This document shows positions 44,707-53,770 of a stretch of DNA of 64,000 bases, piece after piece. How positions within the stretch are numbered: the stretch's first letter is position 1; each line of letters opens with the position of its first letter. Both the position numbers and the translations under genes were made by a program. The notes below the pieces were generated by a model. The model was not told the DNA's origin. It saw nothing but the letters and a program-made list of their open reading frames with translations, and ran no database searches. The stretch is from Pelosinus sp. UFO1 (lineage in GTDB: Bacteria > Bacillota > Negativicutes > DSM-13327), in the NCBI RefSeq assembly GCF_000725345.1, contig NZ_CP008852.1, forward strand, positions 982,001 through 1,046,000, read 5' to 3'.

Positions 44707-45381
44707 CTAGCTGATTTGAATAAAGAGGTAGGACGTAAAGAGTACCATAGAAAATAATAAGGCATAGTCGCGGGGGGCAAGGGTTACCTGATTACCAAAG
44801 CTACGTTTCTTTCGACTACCAAAGCCACGCAACTCTAAACTGAGAGCCATAGTTTCTGAGCGAGTTACGGCTTTTAGAACAAGGGGTTTAATAACAGCCA
44901 TATAGGAAAAAAAACGTTGGAAAAGATTACCTTGGGGGGAATAACCACGACAAGCTTGCGCTTCTTGGATGGCTTTGCTTTCTGCTAAAAAGTCGGGGAT
45001 GAAGCGCAGCGCTGCAGTTAACATAAATGCATACTCATAGGGGATATGGCATTGCAGAACTAGGGCTGCGGACAAATCTTGCATTCGTGTAGTTGCCAGT
45101 AAGATAAAGAAGACTAGCGTCATAGCGATCATTTTACCGGCAGTAATACCGGCCAGCATGATATCATGGTTTAATACATACTGCATGCCAGCAAGAACAG
45201 CGGCAAAAACGAAGAGACTGGCAATTCCTTTATAGATAGTTATGCCTACTTTGGCTATGACGAGGAGGAGCAGTTGGCAAATTATAAGTGCGGCTAAGGC
45301 AGGAAGAGATTGTAATACCATGGCCCATATGGTGACGAAAACTGTCAGAGCTAATTTAGTAATCGGTGCTATTGTTTGCAT
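44707..45381 (-). CDS. ecfT: ECF transporter transmembrane component EcfT (CbiQ family)
   Basis: 224 aa, about five helices. The two coupling-helix motifs are visible as AQACRGYSPQG and SLELRGFGSRKKRS (A-R-G type). Starts inside the end of the upstream ATPase gene (13-bp overlap) behind AAGGAGG. Couples ATP hydrolysis by the two EcfA proteins to the substrate-binding S subunit. Confidence 0.9.
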   Translation of the reverse strand: MQTIAPITKLALTVFVTIWAMVLQSLPALAALIICQLLLLVIAKVGITIYKGIASLFVFAAVLAGMQYVLNHDIMLAGITAGKMIAMTLVFFILLATTRMQDLSAALVLQCHIPYEYAFMLTAALRFIPDFLAESKAIQEAQACRGYSPQGNLFQRFFSYMAVIKPLVLKAVTRSETMALSLELRGFGSRKKRSFGNQVTLAPRDYALLFSMVLFTSYLFIQIS

Positions 45382-46199
45382 GGATCATTCCTCCTTAACA
45401 TGGTTGCGATGTCATTTCCTAATTGTTGAATAGAAGCTGTTTGTTTAATGCCTAAAGAGGCAAGCTGACGAGAAATCTTAAGAGCTGTAGGTTCAATAAG
45501 GCCCCAATCTGATAATTGATGAGTGTCTTGGAACAATTCAGAAGTACTGCCGTCAAAGACTTTATGCCCTTTTGCCATAACAATGGCCCTTTTAGCACAA
45601 GCAGATAAGAATTCCATATCATGGGTAACAAGAAGTATAGCAGTTCCTTGTTGGTTTAGCTTTAATAATAACTCTAACAGTTGTTCCCGCTCCCGGGCAT
45701 CTTGACCACTCGTTGGTTCATCCAAGATTAATATCTTAGGCTGCATAGCCAATGCAGAAGCAATGGTTACTCTTTGTTTTTGTCCCTTGGATAAAGTGAG
45801 GGGATAAGCATCCGCCAAATGAGAAAGTCTAGTCAGAGTCAAAGCTTCCGTGACGAAAGATTTGATTTGCTCTGGGGTATAGCCTAGTTGTATTGGCCCA
45901 TAAGAGACTTCCTCTGTTACCGTGTCATGAAAGATTTGCCGATCGGGATTTTGAAAAACATAACCAATATGATGTGCCATTTTGGCGGGAGTATATTTTT
46001 CTACGCTATCGCCCTGATAGAGGATGGTTCCTTTAGTAGGTTTCTTTAAAGTCATCATTAGACGAGTTAGAGTAGTTTTTCCACTACCATTACGGCCTAC
46101 GATAGCAAGGAAATCACCTGGGTTTACTGTAAGGGAGACATTGTGAATGACTGGAGACTGAGCTTTATAAGAAAAAGAGATGTTTTGTAGTTCGAGCAT
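45369..46199 (-). CDS. ecfA: ECF transporter ATPase
   Basis: 276 aa ABC ATPase: Walker A GRNGSGKTTLTRLM, Q-loop YVFQNPDRQIFHDTV, signature LSKGQKQRVTIASALA, Walker B ILILDEPTSGQD, switch His in LLVTHDMEF. ATG at 46199 follows AGGAGG; upstream codons to 46268 lie within the previous gene. Second of two ATPases in the cassette. Confidence 0.9.
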   Translation of the reverse strand: MLELQNISFSYKAQSPVIHNVSLTVNPGDFLAIVGRNGSGKTTLTRLMMTLKKPTKGTILYQGDSVEKYTPAKMAHHIGYVFQNPDRQIFHDTVTEEVSYGPIQLGYTPEQIKSFVTEALTLTRLSHLADAYPLTLSKGQKQRVTIASALAMQPKILILDEPTSGQDAREREQLLELLLKLNQQGTAILLVTHDMEFLSACAKRAIVMAKGHKVFDGSTSELFQDTHQLSDWGLIEPTALKISRQLASLGIKQTASIQQLGNDIATMLRRNDPCKQ

Positions 46200-46201
46200 T
46201 C

Positions 46202-47059
46202 CTAAGCGTCCTCCTCTTCTTGCAAGATATGGTGAAGTTGGGTGATAGCATCCTCTTCTGTGTACCAAGGATTAAATGTTTGTTGCGTAAACCCTTCCAA
46301 CATGAGTTTAAGCTGCCATAATGGTGGAATAGCCTCTGGGAAAACTTGATGATTTGCCATAAAAGTGAGCACGTCTTCAGGAATTCCACTTATGATCAAT
46401 TTACCTTCTTCTAAAAGGATAAACTGATCGGCATAGGGGAGAATGGTTGCAATATCATGTTCAACTACCAATATTGTTATTCCATGTTCTTTATTAAGTT
46501 CACTTAGCAATTTATACAGTGACTGGGTACCCTCAGGATCCAGAGCAGAGGTTGGTTCATCCAGGACTAGAATTTTAGGATTTGTTGCGAGTACACTAGC
46601 AAGGACAAGACGTTGTTTTTGCCCTCCAGAAAGAGACGTGACAGCTTCCTTTTCAAAACCTGTCAAACCGACTTTACTTAGTGCTTCTTTCACAAGAACT
46701 GCAGTTTTTAAAGGATCAATACCTATGTTTTCTAGACTGAAAGCAACTTCTTCTTCTACTGTCATTGTGACCAATTGGGTTTCATAATCTTGTAAGACCG
46801 TGCCTACAGTTAAAGCGATTTGTTGCATAGTAGATTGCTGTGTAGGAGTTCCAGCTACCTGTACTTGCCCTGCAGAACTTCCACCGTAGTAGTGAGGGAC
46901 AGCGCCTGCTACAGCTAGACACAATGTTGTTTTTCCTGCCCCGCTTGGCCCGATGACTACAGAAAATGAGCCTTTTTCAATGGAAAGGTTAATATTATCT
47001 AGAACTTTTTTGGGGTGAGTGTAAGCATAACTGAAATTTTGCAGGGCAATATCTGGCAT
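46202..47059 (-). CDS. ecfA: ECF transporter ATPase
   Basis: 285 aa ABC ATPase: Walker A GPSGAGKTTLCLAVAG, Q-loop TVLQDYETQLVTMTV, signature LSGGQKQRLVLASVLA, Walker B ILVLDEPTSALD, LVVEHDIATIL. Start overlaps the S-component stop by one base (TAATG). Pairs with the other ATPase as a heterodimer. Confidence 0.9.
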   Translation of the reverse strand: MPDIALQNFSYAYTHPKKVLDNINLSIEKGSFSVVIGPSGAGKTTLCLAVAGAVPHYYGGSSAGQVQVAGTPTQQSTMQQIALTVGTVLQDYETQLVTMTVEEEVAFSLENIGIDPLKTAVLVKEALSKVGLTGFEKEAVTSLSGGQKQRLVLASVLATNPKILVLDEPTSALDPEGTQSLYKLLSELNKEHGITILVVEHDIATILPYADQFILLEEGKLIISGIPEDVLTFMANHQVFPEAIPPLWQLKLMLEGFTQQTFNPWYTEEDAITQLHHILQEEEDA

Positions 47060-47628
47060 TATTGATCACCTTTCGTATCAAATAACTTTTTGGCAGGGAA
47101 ATAAAGGATTTGGGTAATGGCGGCATTGGCGGCAGCTACTGAAAATACGACAGGAATCATAGCGTAAAGATATACAGACATGGGTAAAGAAAGAACAACT
47201 TTTAATATGGTAATAAAAGTCATACCACTTGCCACCGTACTAATAAATCCTGTTACTGCAGGCTTAATATTTAAGTTTCCTACAGATATTTTGTAAGAGA
47301 GGCAGACGATCAATGCGCACACAATAGCACCAATCGGCTCACTTACTAAATTACCATAAGGAAAGGCAGATTTAGAAGTAGGAATATTAATCGCAGCGGC
47401 CACAAGACCGATACCAAAAGATTGTTTAACGGTTGGTTTTGTTAAGTTGATAGCAATGCAATACATGGCTATTGTCCAGTTAGGGGTTATTCCGCCAATG
47501 CTAGGACTGACTAAATGAAGAATTGCTCCAATGGCCAAGAGTAGGGTTGTGATAGTAACCCAGCGGTATCTACCACCCTTAGTTTTTTCATGGATAATTA
47601 AATCTGTTTCATTTTTTTGAAGTTCCAT
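47059..47628 (-). CDS. ECF transporter substrate-binding (S) component, probable tryptophan-related
   Basis: 189 aa, about five to six helices, S-component layout with ITTLLLAIGAILHLVSPSIGGITPNWTIAMYCIAINL and GIGLVAAAINIPTSKSAFPYGNLVSEPIGAIVCALIV; TrpP-like in style. The T-box leader directly upstream has a UGG specifier, so tryptophan is the best substrate guess. It heads a complete S-A-A-T cassette, a dedicated (group I) ECF importer. Confidence 0.83.
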   Translation of the reverse strand: MELQKNETDLIIHEKTKGGRYRWVTITTLLLAIGAILHLVSPSIGGITPNWTIAMYCIAINLTKPTVKQSFGIGLVAAAINIPTSKSAFPYGNLVSEPIGAIVCALIVCLSYKISVGNLNIKPAVTGFISTVASGMTFITILKVVLSLPMSVYLYAMIPVVFSVAAANAAITQILYFPAKKLFDTKGDQ

Positions 47629-47657
47629 TTCTTATCGCGTCCTTTCATTTTTGAATA

Positions 47658-47965
47658 CAAAAAACCCTCGTTCCTATATATATAATAAATATATATAGGG
47701 ACGAGGGGTTAACCCGCGGTGCCACCCTGATTGGCTTTAAAAAAGCCCGGCTTTACAAGATACGGGATATTTACTATCCGATACCTGCTTCCTGATAACG
47801 GCGGAAGAATCCCGACAGTTCCTACCTCGCAAAATGCGAATCAGACTGTATCTCCCAGGCCCATTCCACATACCAAGTAGTGCCAAACTCCCACTGCCAT
47901 TGGCTCGCTGTAACCCTTTTGGGTATTGTGTACTCTTCCTGATCATTGATGATGAATATGTAGTT
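47658..47965 (-). ncRNA. T-box: T-box riboswitch, specifier UGG (Trp)
   Basis: Canonical T-box AGGGTGGCACCGCGG at 47728-47714. Stem I starts with AGGAAGAGTA; its 3' side reads GTGGAA then UGG (47863-47861), the specifier position next to the GAA of the loop-E motif, flanked by helices ATACC/GGTAT and CAGG/CCTG. The TGGC bulge calls for a tRNA with discriminator G, which fits tRNA-Trp and excludes Ala. Terminator stem CCCTCGT / ACGAGGG with an AT-rich inner stem and T6 at 47659-47710. Confidence 0.92.
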
Positions 47966-47971
47966 TAACGT

Positions 47972-48001
47972 ATTGTAACAGATGGTACAAGCAATTGTCA
48001 A
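47972..48001 (-). promoter_or_regulatory. Promoter of the T-box/ECF operon
   Basis: Minus strand TTGACA, 18-bp spacer, TACAAT. Confidence 0.7.
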
Positions 48002-48016
48002 TAGAAAATTTTTAGG

Positions 48017-49699
48017 CTAGCAGCGGAATTGGCGGACGATTTCTTGCAGATGTTGTGCCATTTCTCCCAGTGTCTGGCTTGATGCCGCAATTTCTTCCAT
48101 AGATGCAGATTGTTCCTGGGTAGCAGCAGATACAGTTTGCGTTTCTTCAGAGGTTTTCTTACTTAATGTATCAATTTCTTTTACAGATAATACAATCTGT
48201 TGACTGCCATCAGCGATTTGTTGTATAGCGGCAGAAATATCTTTAATTTGAGTCGATACTTCTAGTACTAGGATAGCAATATCTTGGAATGATCTTCCCG
48301 CAATATCCACAACTTGTGCTCCGATTTTAACTTCACTAGTTCCTTTATTCATAGCTAAGACGGCATCGGCAGTATCGCCCTGGATTTCGCCAATTAGTTG
48401 GGCGATTTTTTTTGCTGCTTCCTGTGACTGTTCGGCTAATTTTCGTACTTCTTCTGCCACTACCGCAAAACCCCGACCTTGTTCGCCAGCTCTTGCGGCT
48501 TCTATCGCCGCATTTAATGCTAAGAGATTGGTCTGTCCCGCAATACCAGATATAGTACTAACAATTTGTCCAATTTCCTTGGATTGCTCTCCTAGTTTTG
48601 CAATGACTTGGGCTGATGTATTTACCGTCTTTTCAATTTGTGCCATTTGCGTAATGGCTTTTTCTATGGATTCACCACCCTTAGTAGCAGTTTCAGAAGC
48701 TTGTGATGATTTTCCAGCGACTGTATTCGCATTGGTGGCTATTTGCTGTATAGTAACTGACATTTGTTGTACTGCATTTGTTGTTTCGGTAAAGGTAACT
48801 AACTGCATTTCCGAACTTTGGGCTACATCAGAAATTGAGGCGGCAACTTGATTGGCAGCCTGGGTTGCATGATCAGCACTCGATGTAAGCTGCTGGGAAG
48901 AAGCCGTAACTTGATCTGCTGCGTTAGCAACTTTTTGGATTACCTGGCGCAATTTATCTTTCATCTCGTTAAAAGAACTTGCCAGTTGGCCTAGTTCATC
49001 AGTAGACTTTACTCCCAAATTATCAGCTGTCAGGTTCCCTTTCGTGATTTCTGATGCTGCCTGTGTAATCATTATTGCAGGCAGGGAGATACCCCGGCTT
49101 ATATACATACTAATTACAACTGCGACTCCTGCAACAAAGAGGCTTACGAAAACCAGTAGAAGTTGTACTTCTCCCGCTTTTTGTGTGCTGGTACTTTCCT
49201 TTTCTTTTACATGACCTTTGACTAACAAAATAAGCTCTTTGGTGGCGGCTATCGAATTTTCCGATGGTTTGCCAGCTTGATACATATAGAAGCCAACCTG
49301 TTCAAGATTATTAGCGCGTTTTGCTTCAAAGGATTTAACCGCAATTGCATCAAATGCTAGTTTTTCTTTTTTTAATGTTGCAAGAATAGCTTGTGCATTT
49401 TCGGAGGGTAAAGAATTTTCTAACTTACTGATTTTGTCATCACCATATTTGCGGTGCCCATCAAAGGAGGCTACATCCGCAAGATCACCTGTAAAATTGA
49501 AGCGGCGCATGGCTACAGCTTCATTCGATACATCAATGGCAAGCTCCTCGACAAGTTCAAGTTGATAGAGGCTATCTCTCGTTGTTTCTTGAGAGTAGGA
49601 GGTAAGTTCACCAACTTTAAAATATGTAAATGCACTCATGATAAAAACCAAACCAATTATCACCATAAAACCACTAAGAATTTTCCTTCTAATTGTCAT
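48017..49699 (-). CDS. Methyl-accepting chemotaxis protein
   Basis: 560 aa. Helix 1 (about 8-28), a helical four-helix-bundle-type ligand domain (about 35-180), helix 2 (about 183-205), HAMP (about 205-260) and a long cytoplasmic coiled coil. The receptor tip contains [41 protein letters not shown]. No chemotaxis genes adjoin. Expressed behind a leader with an intrinsic terminator. Confidence 0.93.
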   Translation of the reverse strand: MTIRRKILSGFMVIIGLVFIMSAFTYFKVGELTSYSQETTRDSLYQLELVEELAIDVSNEAVAMRRFNFTGDLADVASFDGHRKYGDDKISKLENSLPSENAQAILATLKKEKLAFDAIAVKSFEAKRANNLEQVGFYMYQAGKPSENSIAATKELILLVKGHVKEKESTSTQKAGEVQLLLVFVSLFVAGVAVVISMYISRGISLPAIMITQAASEITKGNLTADNLGVKSTDELGQLASSFNEMKDKLRQVIQKVANAADQVTASSQQLTSSADHATQAANQVAASISDVAQSSEMQLVTFTETTNAVQQMSVTIQQIATNANTVAGKSSQASETATKGGESIEKAITQMAQIEKTVNTSAQVIAKLGEQSKEIGQIVSTISGIAGQTNLLALNAAIEAARAGEQGRGFAVVAEEVRKLAEQSQEAAKKIAQLIGEIQGDTADAVLAMNKGTSEVKIGAQVVDIAGRSFQDIAILVLEVSTQIKDISAAIQQIADGSQQIVLSVKEIDTLSKKTSEETQTVSAATQEQSASMEEIAASSQTLGEMAQHLQEIVRQFRC

Positions 49700-49772
49700 A
49701 ATAAGGCGCCTCCTTCAACTTAAATTGGAAGATTACACAGTACAATAAACTCAATAAAGCAATTTTTATATA

Positions 49773-49870
49773 CAAAAAAAGCTGGCAATCAAGCCAGCTT
49801 AATAAGCGTATATAGCATTGCAGTCGCAACATTGCGATACCCTTTATCCTGTTGTAATGTTTTCCAATTA
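49773..49870 (-). promoter_or_regulatory. Attenuator-like leader of the chemoreceptor gene
   Basis: Transcript (minus) begins near 49865, passes a structured 60-nt segment (CGCA-ATGT-TGCG hairpin) and reaches a terminator AAGCTGGC / GCCAGCTT + T7 at 49773-49800, some 75 nt before the ATG. It does not match c-di-GMP riboswitch hallmarks; ligand, if any, unknown. Confidence 0.5.
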
Positions 49871-49871
49871 T

Positions 49872-49901
49872 ATTATAATAAGAATACTATAGAATAGTCA
49901 A
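49872..49901 (-). promoter_or_regulatory. Promoter of chemoreceptor gene
   Basis: Minus strand TTGACT, 18-bp spacer, TATAAT. Confidence 0.65.
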
Positions 49902-49922
49902 TCATATTGTTTATATTTCGCC

Positions 49923-50666
49923 CTATGTATTGGCAAGTTCAGCAATTCGGATAGAGGCTTTAGGGCCATACATACCCCCATGATAGCAGATTACATGCTC
50001 TATATCATAGGCAACTAGTTTCTTTAGAGATTGTAATGCAGTAGGCATATCGGGAGTATATATTTCAGCTGGACCTACAAGGCAGTCATTTTCTATACGT
50101 AATTGATCACCGGCAACAAGTAGTCGATGAGATTTAACGTACAAACACACATGACCAGGAGTATGACCTGGGGTATGTATAATTTCAATTTCATGAAAAG
50201 GAAGTTTATCTCCATCAGCTAGAACTTGATCAATGGAGAAAGTGGGGATGCTCTCGAAGATAGCTGCGGCTTTTGCTCGCATTTCTTCAGGAAGTGATTG
50301 GACTCTAACTGCTATTTTTTCGGGAGTCATTTTTAGATAAGGTATGGTGCCTTCAAGATAAGGTTTTTCATTGGAGTGAGCATAAATTTTTACTTCATTA
50401 TTTGTAGCGGCAATAGCAGGGAGGGTGCCAATATGATCCCAGTCTTGGTGGGTAATGATAACACGTTTAATTTGGGTAAAGGGGACACCCGCCTTGGTTA
50501 CTGCTTGCATTAATTGTTCAAATTGGCCTGGGAATCCAGCATCCACAAGAGTTGCTCCAGTTTGATCCCAAATCAAAGTAGGATGTACTTCACTTTGTAC
50601 TCCAAACATATCAACATCGAGGGTAAGCATTTGGATCTTTACTTGATTTTCCATATAACAGGGCAC
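49923..50666 (-). CDS. MBL-fold metallo-hydrolase
   Basis: 247 aa. Metal site motif THQDWDHIGTLPA (the HxHxDH motif with Gln-Asp-Trp), HTPGHTPGHVCLYV and late HGGMYGP. Glyoxalase II/beta-lactamase-like fold; specificity unknown. GTG at 50666 lies 14 nt after AGGAGG and inside a GGGCAC/GTGCCC palindrome; ATG at 50654 would be used if that palindrome forms a hairpin bringing it nearer. Separated by 36 bp from the HxlR gene upstream on the same strand. Confidence 0.85.
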   Translation of the reverse strand: MPCYMENQVKIQMLTLDVDMFGVQSEVHPTLIWDQTGATLVDAGFPGQFEQLMQAVTKAGVPFTQIKRVIITHQDWDHIGTLPAIAATNNEVKIYAHSNEKPYLEGTIPYLKMTPEKIAVRVQSLPEEMRAKAAAIFESIPTFSIDQVLADGDKLPFHEIEIIHTPGHTPGHVCLYVKSHRLLVAGDQLRIENDCLVGPAEIYTPDMPTALQSLKKLVAYDIEHVICYHGGMYGPKASIRIAELANT

Positions 50667-50701
50667 TGTGCCCTATTTCACCTCCTGAAAATTTTACCTT
50701 A

Positions 50702-51073
50702 TTATATACAGGTTAGGTTTACTTGATTTTCGGTTAGTTCCGTGTCATTTGCATAATTAAGTCCCCATTGGCATAAAGTACTTAAGATTGGCAAAAGACT
50801 TTTCCCTGCATCTGTAAGAGAATATTCTACTTTCGGCGGAATTTGGGTATGGATGAATCTATGTACAAGACCATGACTTTCTAAGTCTCTTAGCTGCTGT
50901 GTTAACATTTTCTGCGTAATTTGAGGCAAGGTTTTTTTTAATTCGCTGAATCGTAAGGTGTTTTCACCTAAATGCCAAAGGATTAAAGCTTTCCATTTTC
51001 CGCCGATCAAATCTAAGGTTAGCTCCATGGAACACTGGTATTCCGTACCTTGAAATTTTATCATAGTTGTCAC
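50702..51073 (-). CDS. HxlR family transcriptional regulator
   Basis: 123 aa winged-helix protein: CSMELTLDLIGGKWKALILWHLGENTLRFSELKKTLPQITQKMLTQQLRDLESHGLVHR. The conserved N-terminal Cys (about residue 14) suits thiol- or aldehyde-sensing as in HypR/HxlR. Divergent from a nitroreductase, a frequent target; probably also cotranscribed with the downstream MBL hydrolase. Confidence 0.9.
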   Translation of the reverse strand: MTTMIKFQGTEYQCSMELTLDLIGGKWKALILWHLGENTLRFSELKKTLPQITQKMLTQQLRDLESHGLVHRFIHTQIPPKVEYSLTDAGKSLLPILSTLCQWGLNYANDTELTENQVNLTCI

Positions 51074-51272
51074 TCCTAATTATGTATAATAAAAAACTAT
51101 ATTGGTATACAAAAACATACTACAACACCAACAGGTGCGTACTTGCAAAAATGCAGATTATTCTCTAAGATTATAGCATGAAAAGAATTTCAAAGAAAGA
51201 ACAAATAAGGAAGTTAATATAGGTATTATTCCTGCCCAAGCAATAAAATAAATAAAAATAAGTGGAGGGTAT

Positions 51273-51842
51273 ATGATGATAAAAAATGAAACTTTAAGTG
51301 TAATTAAAAACCGGAGAAGTATAAGAGCCTATAAAGAGGAGCAAATAACAGACGAAGAATTACAAGCTGTACTAGAAGCTGGGCTCTATGCACCGAGTGC
51401 CATGAATCAACAATGCTGGCATTTTACCATTTTGCAAAATAAAGAAATTATGGACCAAATCAGTGAAAGTTCTAAGTTGGTTGCCAAGACTTTTGATAAT
51501 GAGCATTTGCAAAAATTAGCTAACAATGAAAAATTTCATATTTATTATGGGGCTCCTACAGTAATTATTATTTCCGGAGAAGAAAAAGCCCTGATGAGTG
51601 ATGTGGATTGTGCCGCGGCAACGGAAAATATGTTACTAGCTGCAGAAGCCATTGGGCTGGGGGCTTGTTGGATCAATTTTACTAGATTTGCCTTTGCTAG
51701 TGATAAAGCTGAACATTATAGAAAAACACTAGCAATTCCTGAAGGGTATAGCCCATTTTATTCTATTACATTAGGCTACAAAAAAGTTGAAACCTTAAAT
51801 GCACCTCCTAGAAAAGAAAATATTGTAAATTACGTAAAGTAA
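51273..51842 (+). CDS. Nitroreductase family protein
   Basis: 189 aa FMN-dependent oxidoreductase: KNRRSIRAYKEEQI (FMN phosphate contacts), APSAMNQQCWHF, CAAATENMLLAAEAIGLGACWI. The sequence fits small NfnB/YodC-like quinone or nitro-compound reductases. ATG choices 51273 or 51276 behind TGGAGGG. Control by the divergent HxlR protein is likely. Confidence 0.88.
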   Translation: MMIKNETLSVIKNRRSIRAYKEEQITDEELQAVLEAGLYAPSAMNQQCWHFTILQNKEIMDQISESSKLVAKTFDNEHLQKLANNEKFHIYYGAPTVIIISGEEKALMSDVDCAAATENMLLAAEAIGLGACWINFTRFAFASDKAEHYRKTLAIPEGYSPFYSITLGYKKVETLNAPPRKENIVNYVK

Positions 51843-51886
51843 AAAATGAAAATTCATTATGTCCTTTTGATGAGGGATATTGGTGA

Positions 51887-51915
51887 TTGACAATGGAATA
51901 AAATGGTGATATATT
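51887..51915 (+). promoter_or_regulatory. Promoter of the second attenuator leader
   Basis: TTGACA, 17-bp spacer, TATATT. Its end lies 26 nt before GATCAG, as in the tcyP leader. Confidence 0.7.
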
Positions 51916-51935
51916 AATAAAAAATTACATAAATA

Positions 51936-51988
51936 CAGCCGATCAGAAAGCTGAAGGCTGAAGAACTTTTCGCGTAGCTGCGCAAAAG
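51936..51988 (+). promoter_or_regulatory. Attenuator leader: antiterminator hairpin overlapping a terminator (copy 2)
   Basis: Outer stem CAGCC/GGCTG, internal loop GA/A, inner stem TCAG/CTGA, tetraloop AAAG (51936-51960). The 3' arm overlaps the terminator arm GGCTGAAGAACTTTT, which pairs with AAAAGTTCTTCAGCC and is followed by T7. Compared with the tcyP copy, the outer stem has changed on both sides. Confidence 0.65.
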
Positions 51989-52039
51989 TTCTTCAGCCTT
52001 TTTTTATTTGCAATTTAAGCATGGAAAGAAGGCATTGAA

Positions 52040-52873
52040 ATGGAATTAGAACAAATCAAAAAACAAATTACAGAGTATGCCAAAGGGCTGGGAGCTAGTT
52101 TAGTCGGCTTTGCGCCCGTATTCCGTTGGAAAGAAGGAACTGAGGTGGCACCCGAGTATCACCCAGATGCCATTTGGTCAGAGGTAAAGATAGTAATTGT
52201 TTTAGGGGTGCCTGTATTATTACCAATTTTAGAAACAACACCTTCCATTAACTATGTAGAACAGTATGATACCTGTAATGTGATGTTAGATCAAATTGCT
52301 TATCGTTTGGCTGTGTATTTAAATGATTTAGGGTATCCTTCTATTTTTTTACCACGTGATGGTTACGGAAATATTGAAATATTAATTGATAAACCTGTTG
52401 CGGCCTTTAGCCATGTATATGCGGGTAAATACGCTGGACTCGGAACCATTGGTTATAATAATACCCTACTAAATGAGCAATATGGTCCAAGGGTTCGGTA
52501 TGTTTCTGTCTTTACTGGGCTAAGCCTGCCAGGAGATGAACTAATTGGAAAGGAACTTTGCAATGGTTGCAAGGTCTGTCAAAAGCTTTGTCCGTCTCAA
52601 GCTTTTACCACGAGGGACAATCAAGTCGTCGCTGCTATGGATAAAGTGGCTTGTGCACGTTATCATGCAGACTTAAAAAATGAAAATCGTTATCCCTGTG
52701 GTATCTGTATTAAGGTTTGCCATGTGGGGAAAGATCGTCAACTGTACAAGAGCACGAATATTAAGCTGTATTTAGAAGAAAAAGAAGCCATTCAAAAAAA
52801 TCCAAATGACCCTCGTTACCAAGGATGGGTTCATTGCCGAACTCACGGATCAAAGGGTGATCGCAAATTTTAG
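52040..52873 (+). CDS. 4Fe-4S binding protein, QueG-like
   Basis: 277 aa. C-terminal cysteine clusters CNGCKVCQKLCPSQAF and CARYHADLKN...CGICIKVCHVG supply two 4Fe-4S centres; the N-terminal part has the alpha/beta layout of epoxyqueuosine-reductase-type corrinoid/ferredoxin proteins, but it is shorter than QueG (about 380 aa) and lacks its C-terminal HEAT part. Function unknown; possibly electron transfer. First gene of a three-gene operon with a MetQ-like lipoprotein and a gamma-lyase. Confidence 0.75.
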   Translation: MELEQIKKQITEYAKGLGASLVGFAPVFRWKEGTEVAPEYHPDAIWSEVKIVIVLGVPVLLPILETTPSINYVEQYDTCNVMLDQIAYRLAVYLNDLGYPSIFLPRDGYGNIEILIDKPVAAFSHVYAGKYAGLGTIGYNNTLLNEQYGPRVRYVSVFTGLSLPGDELIGKELCNGCKVCQKLCPSQAFTTRDNQVVAAMDKVACARYHADLKNENRYPCGICIKVCHVGKDRQLYKSTNIKLYLEEKEAIQKNPNDPRYQGWVHCRTHGSKGDRKF

Positions 52874-52908
52874 TGCAAAGTCAAAATGAGTATGGAGGGA
52901 AAGATAGT

Positions 52909-53727
52909 ATGAAAAAGTTTAATTTTTTAATTGTGGGTATCTTAATGTTAGCAATTATGATTAGTGGTTGTACCAGTAATACGAGTGCTCCTAAAGGAGC
53001 AACGCCAGAAAAAGTACTCAAGGTAGGGGTCACAGCTGGCCCTCATGCAGAAATTATGGAAGTTGTGAAAAGGGTGGCTGATAAAGAAGGTTTAAAAATT
53101 GAGATTGTCGAATTTAATGATTATATACAGCCTAATGTTGCGTTGAATCAAGGTGATATTGATGTGAATAGTTATCAGCATCAGCCTTGGCTAGATAACC
53201 AAATCAAAGATCGAAAATATGAACTATCGACTCTTGCTAAAACCCTTATATTTCCCATGGGGATGTATTCTAACAAGGTAAAACACCTGGAGGATATCAA
53301 AGAAGGGGCAATTGTGGCTATTCCTAATGATCCAACCAATGGTAGCAGGGCATTGGCTATTCTTGAGAAGAATGGCCTGATTAAATTGAAAGAAAATGTG
53401 GGTTTGAAGGCTACAGCTGCCGATATCATAGCAAATCCTAAAAAACTTAAAATTAGTGAGTTGGATGCAGCTCAGATACCTCGCTCTATTAATGATGTAG
53501 ATATTGCGGCGATCAATACAAATTACGCGATCGTTGCTGGCTTGGTACCGACAAAGGATGCAATTGCTCTTGAAGATTCGAATTCACCCTATGCAAATCT
53601 TCTTGTAGTACGTACGAAGGATAAAGATGATCCTATTTTTCAGAAATTAGTAAAAGCCTATCATTCTGAAGAAGTGAAGCAATTTGCTCTAGAGCATTTC
53701 AAAGGATCTGCAATACCAGCTTGGTAA
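52909..53727 (+). CDS. metQ: MetQ/NlpA-type substrate-binding lipoprotein
   Basis: 272 aa. Signal with lipobox ISGC (Cys about residue 21), then LKVGVTAGPHAEIMEVVKRVADKEGL, DYIQPNVALNQGDIDVNSYQHQPWLD, AIPNDPTNGSRALAILEKNGLI and AAINTNYAIVAGLVPTKDAI, hallmarks of methionine-type NlpA binding proteins. ATG at 52909 follows GGAGGG. The partner metN and metI genes are absent here, so it must use a transporter encoded elsewhere. Confidence 0.87.
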   Translation: MKKFNFLIVGILMLAIMISGCTSNTSAPKGATPEKVLKVGVTAGPHAEIMEVVKRVADKEGLKIEIVEFNDYIQPNVALNQGDIDVNSYQHQPWLDNQIKDRKYELSTLAKTLIFPMGMYSNKVKHLEDIKEGAIVAIPNDPTNGSRALAILEKNGLIKLKENVGLKATAADIIANPKKLKISELDAAQIPRSINDVDIAAINTNYAIVAGLVPTKDAIALEDSNSPYANLLVVRTKDKDDPIFQKLVKAYHSEEVKQFALEHFKGSAIPAW

Positions 53728-53770
53728 TTGAGGAGAGAAGAAATAGGATATTTTTTAGGAGGATTTTAAA

